NCBI GenBank assembly: GCA_001805655.1
Contig: MHGR01000027.1
Coordinates: 12,958-20,404, forward strand
Reading direction: 5' to 3'
DNA length: 7,447 nucleotides
From: Omnitrophica WOR_2 bacterium RIFCSPHIGHO2_02_FULL_52_10
GTDB lineage: Bacteria > Omnitrophota > Gorgyraeia > Zapsychrales > Zapsychraceae
Shown here: positions 1-6,295 of the stretch, in pieces
Numbering within the stretch: the first letter of the stretch is position 1
How the letters are laid out: each line of letters opens with the position of its first letter
Position numbers and translations under genes: made by a program
Notes under the pieces: generated by a model
Database searches by the model: none
What the model saw: only the letters and a program-made list of their open reading frames with translations
What the model was told of the DNA's origin: nothing

Positions 1-129
1 GATATCCGGATGATCATCAAGACGTGGCTGACGACCGAATTCGAGGGGGGCCGGCACAAGCGCCGGGTCGATCAGATCAAGAAAATAGAAAAGGGCATGA
101 ATATTTATTCTGCTACGCAAAACAAATAA
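1..129 (+). CDS. rpiB: Ribose-5-phosphate isomerase B, 3' end only
   Basis: The window opens inside a reading frame that ends at TAA 127-129, giving 42 residues. The stretch TWLTTEFEGGRHKRRVDQI is the characteristic C-terminal helix region of the RpiB/LacAB family, where the GGRHxRR arginines contribute to phosphate binding. RpiB interconverts ribose 5-phosphate and ribulose 5-phosphate in the cytosolic pentose phosphate pathway. The catalytic N-terminal part lies outside the window, so activity cannot be judged. Family members usually end soon after the 'KIxxIE' segment; here about 12 more residues (KGMNIYSATQNK) follow, encoded by DNA belonging to the inverted-repeat cluster downstream. The C-terminus and stop codon may therefore be repeat-derived. 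rpiB next to glyA and nrdR is a familiar bacterial arrangement (from memory). Confidence 0.85.
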   Translation, partial: DIRMIIKTWLTTEFEGGRHKRRVDQIKKIEKGMNIYSATQNK

Positions 130-189
130 AAACATTCGTTTTGCTTCGCAGGAATATTCTTCGAGCAAAATAATTCCTCCGAAGCAAAA
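99..189. repeat. Overlapping inverted repeats between rpiB and glyA
   Basis: Two stem-loops compete for the same bases. Stem A pairs GAATATT (99-105) with AATATTC (153-159) and GCAAAAC (117-123) with GTTTTGC (138-144). Stem B pairs TTTTGCTTCG (139-148) with CGAAGCAAAA (180-189), continued by AGGAAT (150-155) with ATTCCT (173-178). They share 139-144 and 153-155, so they are mutually exclusive. A third partner, TGCGAAG (209-215), is complementary to CTTCGCA (144-150) and touches a purine-rich GGAG. The left part runs into the rpiB coding end. It could be a degenerate dispersed palindromic element or an RNA switch-like leader. No run of T follows either stem, so a simple intrinsic terminator is not supported. 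Confidence 0.6.
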
Positions 190-250
190 GAACCAAATCT
201 ACTACTTTTGCGAAGGAGAATAAGAGTCAACGATGCATTCCACCGATGTT

Positions 251-257
251 AAAGGAG
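251..257 (+). promoter_or_regulatory. Ribosome binding site that decides the glyA start
   Basis: AAAGGAG lies 5 nt before ATG 263-265, close to ideal spacing. The upstream in-frame ATG at 233 has a GGAG at 215-218 about 14 nt away, which is too far. The 10 extra residues from 233 ([10 protein letters not shown]) do not look like SHMT sequence and include the translated Shine-Dalgarno itself. Confidence 0.8.
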
Positions 258-262
258 AACAT

Positions 263-1516
263 ATGCGGCGCTTAAAGGAAGTGGACAAGGAAATCTATCA
301 GGCCATCGCGGGCGAACTGGAGCGCCAGCAGAACAACCTGGAATTGATTGCCTCCGAAAATATCGTTTCCCAGGCCGTGCTGGAGGCGCAGGGCTGTGTG
401 ATGACCAATAAATACGCGGAAGGGTACCCCTCCGCGCGCTGGTATGGCGGCTGCGAATTCGTCGACAAGGCGGAAAGCCTGGCCATCGCGAGGGCGAAGG
501 AATTATTCGGCGCCGAGCACGTCAACGTTCAGCCCCATTCCGGCTCACAGGCCAACATGGCGGTTTATCTGGCGGCCCTGGAATATGGAGACACCGTTTT
601 GGCCATGGACCTGGCCTGCGGGGGGCACCTGTCGCACGGGCTCAAGATCAATTTCTCGGGGCGCTCGTATAAATTCGTTGCCTATAAGGTCAACCGGAAA
701 ACGGAGATGCTGGACTATGGCGAGATCGAGGCCCTGGCTGTTGAGCATAAGCCGAAGATGATCGTCGCCGGCGCGTCCGCTTATTCACGGACGATTGATT
801 TTAAGCGTTTCCGGAAGATCTGCGATAAAGTCGGCGCTTACCTGTTCGTCGACATGGCGCATATCGCCGGGCTCGTGGCCGCCGGTATTCACCCCACGCC
901 GGTGCCTTACGCGGAATTCGTCACGACCACGACACATAAGACGCTGCGCGGCCCGCGCGCCGGCATGATTCTCTGCCGCAAGGAATTCGCGAAAAAGATA
1001 GATTCGACGGTGTTCCCGGGGACTCAGGGCGGGCCGCTGATGCACGTGATCGCGGCCAAGGCGGTGGCCCTCAAAGAGGCCTTGAGCGAAGATTTTAAAC
1101 ACTACCAGCAGCAGATTGTCAAGAACGCCCGGGCGTTCGCCGCCGCCTTGGAAAAGCGCGGTTACCGCATTGTCGCCGGCGGGACCGACAATCACCTGTT
1201 CATGGTCGATCTGCGCGCGAAAAACATTACCGGCAAGGAATGCTCCACGCTCTTGGACAAGGTGTGCATCACGGTAAACAAGAACCTGATTCCTTTCGAT
1301 ACCCAGCCGCCGGCCGTGGCCAGCGGGATCCGCATCGGTACTCCCACGGTCACCAGCCGCGGCATGAAAGAAGGGGAGATGAAGGCCATTGCGCAGCAGA
1401 TGGATGAAGCGATCACGCGCCGGGATGATGAGCCGGGGCTGAATAGAGTGAGAGGCGCGGTCCGTGAGCTGACCGAGGCCTTCCCGGTTTATACGGAATT
1501 GCGCCAAAGGGAGTGA
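263..1516 (+). CDS. glyA: Serine hydroxymethyltransferase
   Basis: A cytosolic pyridoxal-phosphate enzyme that converts serine and tetrahydrofolate to glycine and 5,10-methylene-THF, feeding thymidylate, purine and methionine synthesis. From the chosen start the protein is 417 residues, the usual bacterial length. Visible family signatures are [12 protein letters not shown] near residue 25, [13 protein letters not shown] near 51-63, [10 protein letters not shown] near 89-98, [12 protein letters not shown] near 195-206 (the Asp contacts the PLP ring nitrogen) and [12 protein letters not shown], where Lys226 forms the Schiff base. The C-terminus has the usual [10 protein letters not shown] segment. 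An in-frame ATG 30 nt upstream would give 427 residues but has poorly spaced ribosome binding; position 263 is preferred. The stop is 3 nt before nrdR, so the two are probably cotranscribed. Nothing is missing or unusual in the active site. Confidence 0.96.
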   Translation: MRRLKEVDKEIYQAIAGELERQQNNLELIASENIVSQAVLEAQGCVMTNKYAEGYPSARWYGGCEFVDKAESLAIARAKELFGAEHVNVQPHSGSQANMAVYLAALEYGDTVLAMDLACGGHLSHGLKINFSGRSYKFVAYKVNRKTEMLDYGEIEALAVEHKPKMIVAGASAYSRTIDFKRFRKICDKVGAYLFVDMAHIAGLVAAGIHPTPVPYAEFVTTTTHKTLRGPRAGMILCRKEFAKKIDSTVFPGTQGGPLMHVIAAKAVALKEALSEDFKHYQQQIVKNARAFAAALEKRGYRIVAGGTDNHLFMVDLRAKNITGKECSTLLDKVCITVNKNLIPFDTQPPAVASGIRIGTPTVTSRGMKEGEMKAIAQQMDEAITRRDDEPGLNRVRGAVRELTEAFPVYTELRQRE

Positions 1517-1519
1517 TTG

Positions 1520-1975
1520 ATGAAATGCCCGTCCTGCCAGAATAACGAAACAAAAGTTGTGGACTCCCGCCTGAACGGGGACGGGACCTCCATCCGACGG
1601 CGCCGCGAGTGCCTCAAATGCGAAAAGCGGTTCACGACCTATGAATACGTGGAGCATGTCCCGCTGATGGTGGTCAAGCGCGACGGCCGGCGCCAGCCGT
1701 TCGACCGCGAAAAGATCATTGCCGGCATCGTCAAGGCGTGCGAAAAGCGGCCGGTGAGCATCGACAAGATCGAGGCCGTGACCGATGAGATCGGAAGGAC
1801 GATCCAAAAGAAATATGACCGCGAGGTCGGCTCGAAGGAAATTGGCGAGCTGATCATGGAGAAGCTGGCCGTCATGGATGAAGTGGCCTACGTGCGCTTC
1901 GCGTCCGTTTACCGGCAGTTCCGCGACGTCAATCAGTTCATGAGCGAACTTAAACTCATGTTGGACAAAAATTAA
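1520..1975 (+). CDS. nrdR: Transcriptional repressor NrdR
   Basis: NrdR is the nucleotide-sensing repressor of ribonucleotide reductase operons. It binds tandem NrdR boxes when its ATP-cone holds dATP. The 151-residue product is the standard length. The N-terminus carries a zinc ribbon with Cys3-x2-Cys6 and Cys31-x2-Cys34; the arginine-rich SIRRRRECLKCEKRFTTYE stretch between and around the second pair is typical of the DNA-binding domain. The ATP-cone follows from about residue 49 (VVKRDGRRQPFDREKI) to about 139 (VAYVRFASVYRQFRDV). ATG 1520 is chosen over TTG 1517 because AAAGGGAG (1507-1513), inside the end of glyA, lies 6 nt upstream. It starts 3 nt after the glyA stop and ends 8 nt before the next gene, indicating an operon. 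No ribonucleotide reductase gene is in the window, so its targets lie elsewhere. Confidence 0.96.
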   Translation: MKCPSCQNNETKVVDSRLNGDGTSIRRRRECLKCEKRFTTYEYVEHVPLMVVKRDGRRQPFDREKIIAGIVKACEKRPVSIDKIEAVTDEIGRTIQKKYDREVGSKEIGELIMEKLAVMDEVAYVRFASVYRQFRDVNQFMSELKLMLDKN

Positions 1976-1983
1976 GGAATGTC

Positions 1984-2388
1984 ATGGTACAGGTTGAATT
2001 AAGCAAAATCATTATCGATGAGAAGCGCCAGGACCAGATCATTGTGCTCAAGGAGAAGGACGGCCAACGCCAGTTCCCCATCGTGATCGGTTTTTTGGAG
2101 GCGTCGAGCATTAAAATGAAACTTTCGGGCGTCGAGCCCCCGCGCCCGATGACGCATGACCTGCTGGTGGACGTGATCCACGGCCTCTCGGCGTCCCTGG
2201 AGCGGCTGATCATCGACAAGATGGTGAACAACACCTTCCACGCCAAGCTCGTGTTTAAGTTCAAGAACGGCAAAAGGAAGATGATTGACTCCCGGCCTTC
2301 CGACGGCATCGCCCTGGCCGTGCGCACGAACGCCCCTATCTTCGTGGACGAGGAAGTTCTTAAAAAAGCGGCGATATTCAACGCCTGA
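1984..2388 (+). CDS. DUF151 / bifunctional nuclease (BFN) domain protein
   Basis: A 134-residue protein made almost entirely of one DUF151 (bifunctional nuclease family) domain. Recognisable elements are the N-terminal strand MVQVELSKIIIDEK, FPIVIGFLEASSI near residues 37-49, PPRPMTHDLLVDVI near 53-66, and the strongly conserved SRPSDGIALAVRTNAPIFV near 103-121. Some plant family members have reported RNase and DNase activity, but the bacterial role is not settled, so the nuclease function is inferred from family only. Many bacterial members carry a C-terminal UVR motif; this one stops soon after the domain and lacks it. AAGGA at 1974-1978, overlapping the nrdR stop, serves as ribosome binding site. 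Its position directly behind nrdR points to the same transcript and perhaps a nucleic-acid or nucleotide metabolism link. Confidence 0.88.
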   Translation: MVQVELSKIIIDEKRQDQIIVLKEKDGQRQFPIVIGFLEASSIKMKLSGVEPPRPMTHDLLVDVIHGLSASLERLIIDKMVNNTFHAKLVFKFKNGKRKMIDSRPSDGIALAVRTNAPIFVDEEVLKKAAIFNA

Positions 2389-2419
2389 TTGACAAATATC
2401 AATACATCGTTTACCTAAT
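2389..2419 (+). promoter_or_regulatory. Possible promoter for the CCA/poly(A) polymerase-like gene
   Basis: A perfect TTGACA -35 box lies at 2389-2394, immediately after the DUF151 stop codon. The -10 is weak: TACCTA at 2412-2417 (17-nt spacer) or CCTAAT at 2414-2419 (19-nt spacer). A transcript from here would begin around 2425, almost exactly at the left edge of the long hairpin, so the hairpin would form the whole 5' leader. Readthrough from the upstream operon is equally possible. Confidence 0.35.
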
Positions 2420-2421
2420 GT

Positions 2422-2552
2422 GGTTAGGTTAAAAGGTTAGGGTAAGGAAGCCGGTATGGTTAAGTGGTTAGGGTTAAGTTTTTGCATGAAAATAACTTAA
2501 CCATTAGACCTAACCCATACAGGCCTCTTGACCCTAACCTACGAACTTAACC
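2422..2552. repeat. Long imperfect palindrome of GGTTAG-type modules
   Basis: The gap holds a 131-nt inverted repeat. The outer stem pairs 2422-2430 with 2544-2552 (9 bp, one G.U). A perfect 10-bp stem pairs AGGTTAGGGT (2434-2443) with ACCCTAACCT (2531-2540). GCC (2450-2452) pairs with GGC (2522-2524) and GTATGG (2454-2459) with CCATAC (2515-2520). The apical stem is GGTTAAGTT (2472-2480) with AACTTAACC (2494-2502), closing a 13-nt loop. Each arm contains four copies of a GGTTAG/GGTTAAG-like module (left at 2422, 2435, 2458 and 2466). It could be a MITE-like or other dispersed palindromic element, or a structured 5' leader. It contains no open frame of note. Confidence 0.8.
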
Positions 2553-2555
2553 AAT

Positions 2556-4031
2556 ATGGGTAAACGCTGTCTTGATATGCAAGACCTAATGACGCGCTGC
2601 ATGCCTTTCTTATCCGATCACCCTCAATTAAAAATCATTCAGGACATCGCCAGGCGGAAAAAAGTGTCCATATACCTGGTCGGCGGGTATCTGCGCGACC
2701 TCCAGCTGGGCATGGAAACCAAGGATTTTGATTTCGCCGTGTCCCGGGACGCCTTGGGGCTTGCCAGGTCCTTTGCCAAGAGGATCAATGGCGCGTACGT
2801 CCTTTTGGACGAAGAGCATGGGTGCGCCCGGGTGGTGAAGAAAGTCAACGGCCAGCCGCACGTCTATGATTTCGCGGACTTTCGGGCCGGGACGATCGAG
2901 AAAGATCTGGCTCTGCGCGATTTCACCATTAATACTTTATCCCTGGACCTCCTAAAACTTGAGGACTCTTCCGAAGTGAGCGATGTTCTGGTGGATGCCA
3001 GGCACGGCTTGAGGGATATTAAGGAAAGGCGTATCAGGCAGACCTCGGTGAAGGCGTTCCGAGAGGACCCCCTGCGCATGATGCGCGCGTTCAGCTTGAA
3101 GGCGGCTTTGGGGTTTTCCATTGAACTGAAAACATTGAACCAAATTCGCAAAGAAAAAGATCTGATCAACGGCGTATCCTACGAGCGCGTCCGCGATGAA
3201 TTGTTCAAGGTCCTTGAGACGGGGAATGCGGCCGCGGTCCTGCGCTCGATGGACCGCATGGGGCTCCTGGAGCGGATCATCCCCCAGGTCAGGGTGATGT
3301 TCGCCTGCAAGCAGGGAACGTATCACCATCTCGACGTGTGGCCGCATTCGCTGGAGACGGTGGCGCAGCTGGAAGGGGTCTACCGGCAGGTGAGGGAGGA
3401 CCGGGAAGTGCGTGATTATCTTGCGGAATCGTTGGGCGGCAACCGCAGCCGCCTGGCGCTCATGAAGTTGGCCGCGCTATTGCACGACATCGGCAAGCCC
3501 GACACGCGCAAGAGGGAGCGCGGTAGGGTCTCTTTTCACGGCCACGAACATGTCGGCAAGAATATCGTTCGCCATATCGCCCTGATGCTCAAGCTTTCCG
3601 TGCGGGAGCGCCACGCGCTCGAGGACATGGTGCGCTGGCACCTGCGCCCGGGATACCTGTCCAACTTTAAACAGCCCAGCGAGAAGGCGGTGTACCGCTA
3701 TTTCCGCGATGCCAGGGATGAGGCGGTCAGCGTGCTGCTTTTATCTTTGGCGGACCAACGGGCCACGCGCGGGCCGGCGACCACACAAAGCGACCAGGAG
3801 CATCACGAGAATATATGTTTGAGTCTGGTCAGGAGGCATTTTGCCAGGACAAAAGAACAGCCGCTCGTCCGCCTGATCAACGGCGATGACCTGATCCGGA
3901 AATTAAAATTAAAGCCCTCGCCCCTTTTTGCCAGGATATTGTCTGAAGTTGAGGAGAAGCAGTCTTTGGGAAAGATAAAAACGAAAAAAGAGGCGCTGGT
4001 GTTGGCCGGAGAGCTGGCGGGAAAAGCATGA
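2556..4031 (+). CDS. CCA-adding enzyme / poly(A) polymerase family, nucleotidyltransferase plus HD domain
   Basis: A 491-residue class II tRNA nucleotidyltransferase family protein, acting in the cytosol to add or repair the tRNA 3' CCA end or to polyadenylate RNA. The head domain shows [13 protein letters not shown] (GG at 43-44, RD at 47-48) and the metal-binding DFD (Asp57 and Asp59), then [13 protein letters not shown] at 120-132. The neck shows [20 protein letters not shown] at 168-187. An HD domain follows with His310-Asp311 in [13 protein letters not shown] and HGHEH at 328-332. The C-terminal block near 441-480 (INGDDLI to KTKKEALVL) is usual for the HD-containing branch. CCA versus poly(A) specificity cannot be told from sequence alone. 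The start is uncertain: ATG 2556 lies 3 nt after the hairpin with no Shine-Dalgarno, and Met8, Met12 or Met16 are alternatives (Met16 matches typical family length best). The gene overlaps the next by 4 nt. Confidence 0.88.
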   Translation: MGKRCLDMQDLMTRCMPFLSDHPQLKIIQDIARRKKVSIYLVGGYLRDLQLGMETKDFDFAVSRDALGLARSFAKRINGAYVLLDEEHGCARVVKKVNGQPHVYDFADFRAGTIEKDLALRDFTINTLSLDLLKLEDSSEVSDVLVDARHGLRDIKERRIRQTSVKAFREDPLRMMRAFSLKAALGFSIELKTLNQIRKEKDLINGVSYERVRDELFKVLETGNAAAVLRSMDRMGLLERIIPQVRVMFACKQGTYHHLDVWPHSLETVAQLEGVYRQVREDREVRDYLAESLGGNRSRLALMKLAALLHDIGKPDTRKRERGRVSFHGHEHVGKNIVRHIALMLKLSVRERHALEDMVRWHLRPGYLSNFKQPSEKAVYRYFRDARDEAVSVLLLSLADQRATRGPATTQSDQEHHENICLSLVRRHFARTKEQPLVRLINGDDLIRKLKLKPSPLFARILSEVEEKQSLGKIKTKKEALVLAGELAGKA

Positions 4032-4867
4032 ATATCGGCAACGTTCAGATTGAAATCATTCAAGGTGATATTGTTTCGGTCCAAGCCGATGCCAGGTTGA
4101 CGGCCTGCCGGGCGTCCGATCAGGATGCCATCCGCTGTGCGGTGGCTCAGGCGCTCGTTTCAGCACAGAAGAAGAATTACCCAACGCTCGCGATCTCCGC
4201 GCTCGGGTATACGGACGAGGTTTTCCCCACAGCCGGCCTGGCCAGAATCATGGCCCAGGAGGTCATGCGCTATAACCGCGGGCGGCAAAAACCTTCATTG
4301 AAGAAAATCATTTTTTGCATCAAGGATGGCCGCACGTTCCAAATGTTTGACAAGGCCTTGCGCGGGTATGTCCGGCACGTGCAGGAAAAACTTGGCCCCG
4401 GGCCGTACGTAACGGTGGACATTATCATCCGCCTACCTCTAGAAACCACCCCTTTCCGGAAAAGGCGGATGAACCCGGCGAAGCCCCGCCAAGGCGGGGC
4501 GAAGACGGGTCATTTAAACGAAGGGATCATTGTCATTGAGCGCTCCAATCCGCCCTACGGCTGGGCGCTACCCGGCGGCTTTCTGGATTACGGGGAAAGC
4601 CTGGAAGAAGCGGCGCGCCGCGAAGCCAAGGAGGAAACAGCGCTGGACTTGACCCATCTCCGGCAGTTCCATACCTATTCAAGCCCGGGCCGTGACCCCA
4701 GGTTCCATACGGTCTCCACGGTGTTTATCGCCAAAGGCAAGGGAAACCCTCAATGCGGCGATGATGCCAAAGGCCTGAAGGTCGTCGCGTATAAAGACCT
4801 TCCCGCCCGTGAGTATGCGTTTGATCATGAACAGATCATCAAGGATTATTTGAAGGGCCGTAGCTAG
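4028..4867 (+). CDS. Macro-domain remnant fused to Nudix hydrolase
   Basis: A 279-residue fusion. Residues 7-22 ([16 protein letters not shown]) match the first strands of a macro (ADP-ribose-binding) domain and residues about 34-118 match its C-terminal part (TLAISALG, then [12 protein letters not shown] and [20 protein letters not shown]). The expected NAAN motif, the glycine-rich GGGV loop and the middle of the domain are absent, apparently an internal in-frame loss. Residues about 127-279 form a Nudix domain with [24 protein letters not shown] and a Nudix box from Gly184: E190, R198-E199 and E202-E203 are present, while the usual Gly after EET is Ala205. ADP-ribose pyrophosphatase-like activity is the likeliest guess. 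An insertion of about 25 residues (133-161) carries palindromes. The start overlaps the upstream stop as ATGA, implying translational coupling. Confidence 0.82.
   Translation: MNIGNVQIEIIQGDIVSVQADARLTACRASDQDAIRCAVAQALVSAQKKNYPTLAISALGYTDEVFPTAGLARIMAQEVMRYNRGRQKPSLKKIIFCIKDGRTFQMFDKALRGYVRHVQEKLGPGPYVTVDIIIRLPLETTPFRKRRMNPAKPRQGGAKTGHLNEGIIVIERSNPPYGWALPGGFLDYGESLEEAARREAKEETALDLTHLRQFHTYSSPGRDPRFHTVSTVFIAKGKGNPQCGDDAKGLKVVAYKDLPAREYAFDHEQIIKDYLKGRS
4426..4510. repeat. Nested palindromes inserted in the Nudix coding sequence
   Basis: Two adjacent palindromic structures lie inside the gene. CATCCGCCT (4426-4434) and AGGCGGATG (4463-4471) are a perfect 9-bp inverted repeat that encloses a near-palindrome, CCTTTCCGGAAAAGG, at 4451-4465. 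Beside it, GCCCCGCC (4483-4490) and GGCGGGGC (4493-4500) form an 8-bp stem with a 2-nt loop, extended by ACCCG (4473-4477) with CGGGT (4506-4510). The encoded residues 133-161 fall between the first Nudix strand and [11 protein letters not shown], where related proteins have only a short turn. This is consistent with an in-frame palindromic element insertion. Confidence 0.65.
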
Positions 4868-4980
4868 TTCCAGCCGTGCTTTCTGGAATGGAAAACGTCC
4901 CTTTTGGCCGTGCCTGGCGGGGAAAAATTGCCGGGCAGCGGTAGGGTTCTATTAAGATTGGGGACACGTCCGAATAATTA
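4868..4980. other. Non-coding gap with degenerate small inverted repeats
   Basis: No gene is supported between the Nudix stop and the next promoter. The segment holds TTCCAG (4868-4873) with CTGGAA (4883-4888), and TGCCTGGC (4911-4918) with GCCGGGCA (4930-4937; 8 bp with one G.U and an 11-nt loop). Around 4957-4971 lies TTGGGGACACGTCCG, resembling the short palindromic repeats seen near REP-type Y1 transposases in other bacteria (from memory). None of the stems is followed by a T-run, so terminator function is not supported. Confidence 0.4.
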
Positions 4981-5014
4981 AGAATCATCCACGGCCCCCA
5001 TGAGGTAAGTTTTA

Positions 5015-5057
5015 ATACCATGAATATTCTTATTGTAATATAGGTTTTTCATGGTAT
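5015..5057. promoter_or_regulatory. 10-bp inverted repeat overlapping the -10 box, putative operator
   Basis: ATACCATGAA (5015-5024) and TTCATGGTAT (5048-5057) are perfect inverted repeats with a 23-nt spacer. The right half covers the first three bases of the TATAAT box and the left half lies upstream of the -35 region, so a dimeric repressor bound to both halves would block the promoter. The centre-to-centre distance is 33 nt, about three helical turns. The regulator is unknown; the downstream ATPase itself is one candidate. As RNA it could not act in the predicted leaderless transcript, which favours a DNA-level role. Confidence 0.55.
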
Positions 5058-5060
5058 AAT
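5033..5060 (+). promoter_or_regulatory. Sigma-70-type promoter giving a probably leaderless mRNA
   Basis: TTGTAA (5033-5038) and a perfect TATAAT (5055-5060) are separated by 16 nt. Transcription starting 7-8 nt after the -10 would begin at about 5067-5068, which is the A of the ATG at 5068. No Shine-Dalgarno sequence lies between the -10 and the ATG, which agrees with leaderless translation. Confidence 0.65.
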
Positions 5061-5067
5061 TTGGTCC

Positions 5068-6222
5068 ATGATTAAGCGTCCCGAGTTATATAAGAAAATC
5101 CAGCGCGCCTTTCGTTATGGCCGCATTGTCGCCCTTCTGGGCCCTCGCCAGTGCGGAAAAACAACTCTCGCCCGTCAATTGATTGCTCCTGATTCAGCGC
5201 ATTATTTTGATCTTGAAGATCCTGTCGGCGCGGCCAAGCTCGCGGAACCCATGAACATTTTGTCCAAGCTTAAAGGAGTGGTCGTCATCGATGAGATTCA
5301 GCGCCAACCCAGTTTGTTTCTTGTCTTGCGTGTTTTGGCTGACCGTAAGCCCTTGCCGGCAAAGTTTCTTATTTTGGGAAGCGCTTCACCGGAATTGATC
5401 AAGCGTTCTTCGGAATCTCTGGCCGGGCGATTGGCCCGCGTTGCTATGACTGGATTTAATCTTTCGGAGGTGGGATTAAGAGTTTCCGACCGGCTTTGGC
5501 TGCGCGGCGGTTTCCCGCGGTCGTTTTTATCAAAAGCAGAAAAAGACAGCGTCTATTGGAGAAAGGATTTTATTCAGAGTTTTGTTGAAAGAGACTTGCC
5601 GGTGTACGGCCTAACGCTCCCGCCGCTGACATTATTAAGGCTTTGGGTTATGTTGGCCCACTATCATGGGCAGCTCTTAAATTCCAGCGAAATAGCGCGC
5701 TCTTTGGGGATCAATGAGCTTACCGTCAAAAGATATTTAGATGTTTTAAGCGGGGTTTTTATGGTCCGGCAGCTGCAGCCATGGCATGCGAATATCAAAA
5801 AACGCCAGGTCAAAGCGCCCAAAATCTATATTCGCGATACAGGTATTCTTCATAACCTGTTAGGCATACGCACCAGGGATGACCTCTTGGCCAACCCAAA
5901 ATATGGCGCGTCCTGGGAGGGATATGTCATTGAGGAAGCCATCCGATCGGTTGATCCCGATGAGGTTTATTTTTGGGCCACGTATAACGGCGCGGAGATT
6001 GATTTGATATTTTCGAAACATGGCCGGATGTATGGCGTTGAATGCAAACGCACGGATGCTCCCGTCTTGACGCCTTCTATGAAAATGGCGCTTAAGGATT
6101 TAAAATTGGCGCGTATCGCCGTGATCTATCCGGGCAAGCAGCGGTATTCACTTCACAGCCAAGTTGAGGCCGTTCCGTTTGAAACGGTGGTGGACGGCTT
6201 CGCCGGGATATTTCCTAAATAA
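5068..6222 (+). CDS. AAA+ ATPase with DUF4143 (PD-(D/E)XK-like) C-terminus
   Basis: A 384-residue protein of the widespread AAA-ATPase/DUF4143 family, whose biological role is unknown. The ATPase part has Walker A GPRQCGKTT (25-33; the family usually has Val where Cys29 stands), Walker B VVVIDEIQ (71-78, Asp75 and Glu76), a sensor-1-like LILGSAS (101-107) and an LAGRLARV segment with a possible arginine finger near 121-124. A winged-helix-like stretch, SEIARSLGINELTVKRYLDVL (about 207-227), follows. The C-terminus carries nuclease-like positions: Glu284 in SWEGYVIEE, Asp312 in AEIDLIF, and Glu325 with Lys327 in VECKR. There is no signal peptide or membrane segment. It has its own promoter with an operator-like repeat and no ribosome binding site. 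Codon use is visibly less GC-rich than in glyA or nrdR, suggesting a separate origin. Such genes often occur singly in many copies per genome. Confidence 0.9.
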   Translation: MIKRPELYKKIQRAFRYGRIVALLGPRQCGKTTLARQLIAPDSAHYFDLEDPVGAAKLAEPMNILSKLKGVVVIDEIQRQPSLFLVLRVLADRKPLPAKFLILGSASPELIKRSSESLAGRLARVAMTGFNLSEVGLRVSDRLWLRGGFPRSFLSKAEKDSVYWRKDFIQSFVERDLPVYGLTLPPLTLLRLWVMLAHYHGQLLNSSEIARSLGINELTVKRYLDVLSGVFMVRQLQPWHANIKKRQVKAPKIYIRDTGILHNLLGIRTRDDLLANPKYGASWEGYVIEEAIRSVDPDEVYFWATYNGAEIDLIFSKHGRMYGVECKRTDAPVLTPSMKMALKDLKLARIAVIYPGKQRYSLHSQVEAVPFETVVDGFAGIFPK

Positions 6223-6280
6223 TTCGGGTTACACCCTCCGGGTGCTGCTACGCTGCGTTACGCGTCCCCGGACATTATTC
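6223..6280. other. Short GC-rich non-coding spacer with small hairpins
   Basis: The spacer after the DUF4143 stop contains CACCC-TCC-GGGTG (about 6231-6243), ACGC-T-GCGT (6250-6258) and GCG-TTA-CGC (6255-6263), and contrasts in composition with its AT-rich surroundings. There is no T-run to make an intrinsic terminator. It may be the remnant of a small repeat element. Confidence 0.3.
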
Positions 6281-6281
6281 T

Positions 6282-6287
6282 AGGAGG
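6282..6287 (+). promoter_or_regulatory. Consensus ribosome binding site
   Basis: AGGAGG lies 8 nt upstream of ATG 6296, the strongest Shine-Dalgarno in the window. It fixes the start of the small DUF6941-like gene even though that gene appears truncated. Confidence 0.75.
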
Positions 6288-6295
6288 AATTTGAA

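Noticed and set aside
130..232. THF, glycine or SAM riboswitch before glyA
   Set aside because: None of the conserved cores known to me could be recognised; only simple overlapping inverted repeats are visible.
233..262. Upstream ATG as glyA start
   Set aside because: The Shine-Dalgarno is too distant, the extra ten residues are not SHMT-like, and an optimal AAAGGAG sits before the ATG at 263.
785..1807. Long 340-codon reading frame on the minus strand
   Set aside because: It is antisense to the clearly conserved glyA and nrdR genes, recognises no family, and is explained by high-GC codon bias leaving the opposite strand free of stops.
2422..2552. Telomere-like TTAGGG repeats or a CRISPR array
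   Set aside because: The modules are irregularly spaced and mirrored rather than tandem, with no uniform repeat-spacer pattern, and lie between ordinary bacterial genes.
4868..4940. Intrinsic terminators after the Nudix gene
   Set aside because: Two stems exist (4868-4888 and 4911-4937) but neither is followed by a run of T on the + strand or the equivalent on the minus strand.
4839..5021. 60-codon minus-strand frame in the gap before the DUF4143 gene
   Set aside because: No recognisable protein features; it runs through small inverted repeats and the end of the Nudix gene.
110..6253. Shared 9-mer CTGCTACGC at 110-118 and 6245-6253 as evidence of one dispersed repeat
   Set aside because: A 9-base match is expected many times by chance in a window of this size and the flanks do not match.
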